6,549 nucleotides of DNA from VBAS01 sp965652775 (GTDB lineage Bacteria > Bacteroidota > Bacteroidia > Chitinophagales > Chitinophagaceae): NCBI GenBank assembly GCA_965652775.1, contig CBFGXP010000211.1:1-6549 (forward strand). The letters run 5' to 3'. Shown here in pieces: positions 5,775-6,549 of the stretch. A model generated the notes under the pieces. The model did no database searches and was not told the DNA's origin. It was given only the letters and a program-made list of their open reading frames with translations. The position numbers were made by a program, and so were the translations under genes. Each line of letters begins with the position of its first letter. Position 1 is the first letter of the stretch.

Positions 5775-6549
5775 ATGAACACAATTCTGGCTCCCGTTGA
5801 TTTCTCAGATGCATCGACTAACGCACTTTCCTTTGCTGCGGAGTTCTCTAAAAGAGCGTCTGCCCGTCTCTTAGTCCTTCATATAATGCAGAATGGCGAT
5901 AGTGAGGGAGAAGCAAAAGCTAAATTGATATCCATAGAGTCGGATCTGAAAAAAACTTTCGGCTCCGGATTAAATTACGAATCGTCTCTTGCACACGGGA
6001 ATTTTGTCACCACTTTAAAAAAAACAATAGAGGCTCAGCAGCCGGACGTTATTGTAATGGGTACAAAAGGGGCTAGTGGATTGAAAAAAATCTTAATGGG
6101 GAGCAATACAGTAAATGTGATAGCGAACACTAAAGTGCCGGTGCTGGTCATTCCGGAAGTAGCGAGGTTTGAGAATTTTCTTAATCAGGGAAAAAACAGG
6201 ATCGTACTGGCTACTGATCTTGATCTATTGGAAAATGAACAGGCCCTTTATGTTCTTAAGGAGATCGCTTTGTTAATAATTGCACCAAAAATAAAAGTAT
6301 TAAGTGTCAGACCTAAAAATACCACTCTTCCCGATTTGAAAAGAATGGAGCGTGACTTTCTCCTTTCTTTTTTTACTCCTGAGCTTGAAACTGAACGGAT
6401 CACCGTATTCGGCAGTAACGTGATCAATGGCATCAATTATTATCTGAGCAAAAACGAGGACTCAGGCCTGGTAGCGATGATTGCCCGCGATTCCGGGCAT
6501 CTTGTTCAAAAACATTATACAAGAGAGATGGCTTCGCATACACATTTAC
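5775..6549 (+). CDS. Universal stress protein UspA family, two-domain, 3' partial
   Basis: The frame is open from ATG 5775 to the right edge, giving 258 residues of a tandem UspA protein, normally about 270-290 long in Bacteroidota; probably only one short strand is missing. Domain one (1-127) opens MNTILAPVDFSDAS with the conserved Asp9. It carries a complete ATP-binding motif G-x2-G-x9-G-S: Gly96, Gly99, Gly109, Ser110 within VMGTKGASGLKKILMGS. Domain two starts near 141 (NRIVLATDLD, conserved Asp148), but its C-terminal part (MIARDSGHLVQKHYTREMA, 235-253) lacks the glycine motif, so it probably does not bind ATP and serves dimerisation. The protein is cytoplasmic and presumed to help in stress or growth-arrest survival; a specific role cannot be read. 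It may be transcribed through the VOC remnant 10 bases upstream. No clear promoter is visible immediately before it. Confidence 0.92.
   Translation, partial: MNTILAPVDFSDASTNALSFAAEFSKRASARLLVLHIMQNGDSEGEAKAKLISIESDLKKTFGSGLNYESSLAHGNFVTTLKKTIEAQQPDVIVMGTKGASGLKKILMGSNTVNVIANTKVPVLVIPEVARFENFLNQGKNRIVLATDLDLLENEQALYVLKEIALLIIAPKIKVLSVRPKNTTLPDLKRMERDFLLSFFTPELETERITVFGSNVINGINYYLSKNEDSGLVAMIARDSGHLVQKHYTREMASHTHL

Noticed and set aside
1..6549. Search for a CRISPR array, tRNA, transposase, phage genes or a toxin-antitoxin pair
   Set aside because: No spaced direct repeats, cloverleaf-like sequence, transposase-like motifs or paired small genes of this kind were visible.

Overview
The window looks like ordinary chromosome of a Bacteroidota member, most likely Chitinophagaceae or a close relative. 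I infer this from protein style and base composition, not from a database match. The clues are moderate-to-low GC, a membrane-anchored AraC-type regulator of a kind typical of the phylum, a two-domain UspA protein, start codons preceded by A-rich sequence rather than clear Shine-Dalgarno sites, and one promoter matching the phylum's -33 TTG / -7 TAnnTTTG pattern. All supported genes read on the + strand. I see no tRNA, rRNA, CRISPR array, insertion sequence or phage gene, and no gene-free stretch longer than 300 bases.

Layout. Positions 1-455 hold the 3' part of dapB (lysine/diaminopimelate synthesis), cut by the left edge. Next comes an AraC-family regulator with seven predicted membrane segments (632-1792). 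It is followed by a 167-base spacer with a small hairpin (1825-1840) and a perfect 14-bp inverted repeat (1853-1889). Then come a small SRPBCC-fold protein (1960-2400), a small putative lipoprotein with no recognised function (2501-2923), an imperfect dyad (2950-2976) and a second, soluble AraC-family regulator (3045-3851). A secreted alpha/beta hydrolase of the tripeptidyl/prolyl aminopeptidase type (3913-5421) has its own well-formed promoter. The right end holds a truncated VOC/glyoxalase-like gene (5540-5764), whose family resemblance stops abruptly near 5678, and a UspA-type stress protein (5775 onward) cut by the right edge.

How the genes relate. The spacers (60-180 bases) suggest mostly single-gene units rather than one operon. 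The exception is the VOC remnant and the usp gene, only 10 bases apart. Two AraC-type regulators bracket the SRPBCC and lipoprotein genes, and each has a dyad on the side facing those genes. A small local regulatory unit is possible but unproven. I found no convincing new multi-gene system. The points most worth a second look are the 1853-1889 palindrome with its competing third copy, the VOC truncation junction, and the non-canonical nucleophile elbow of the hydrolase.
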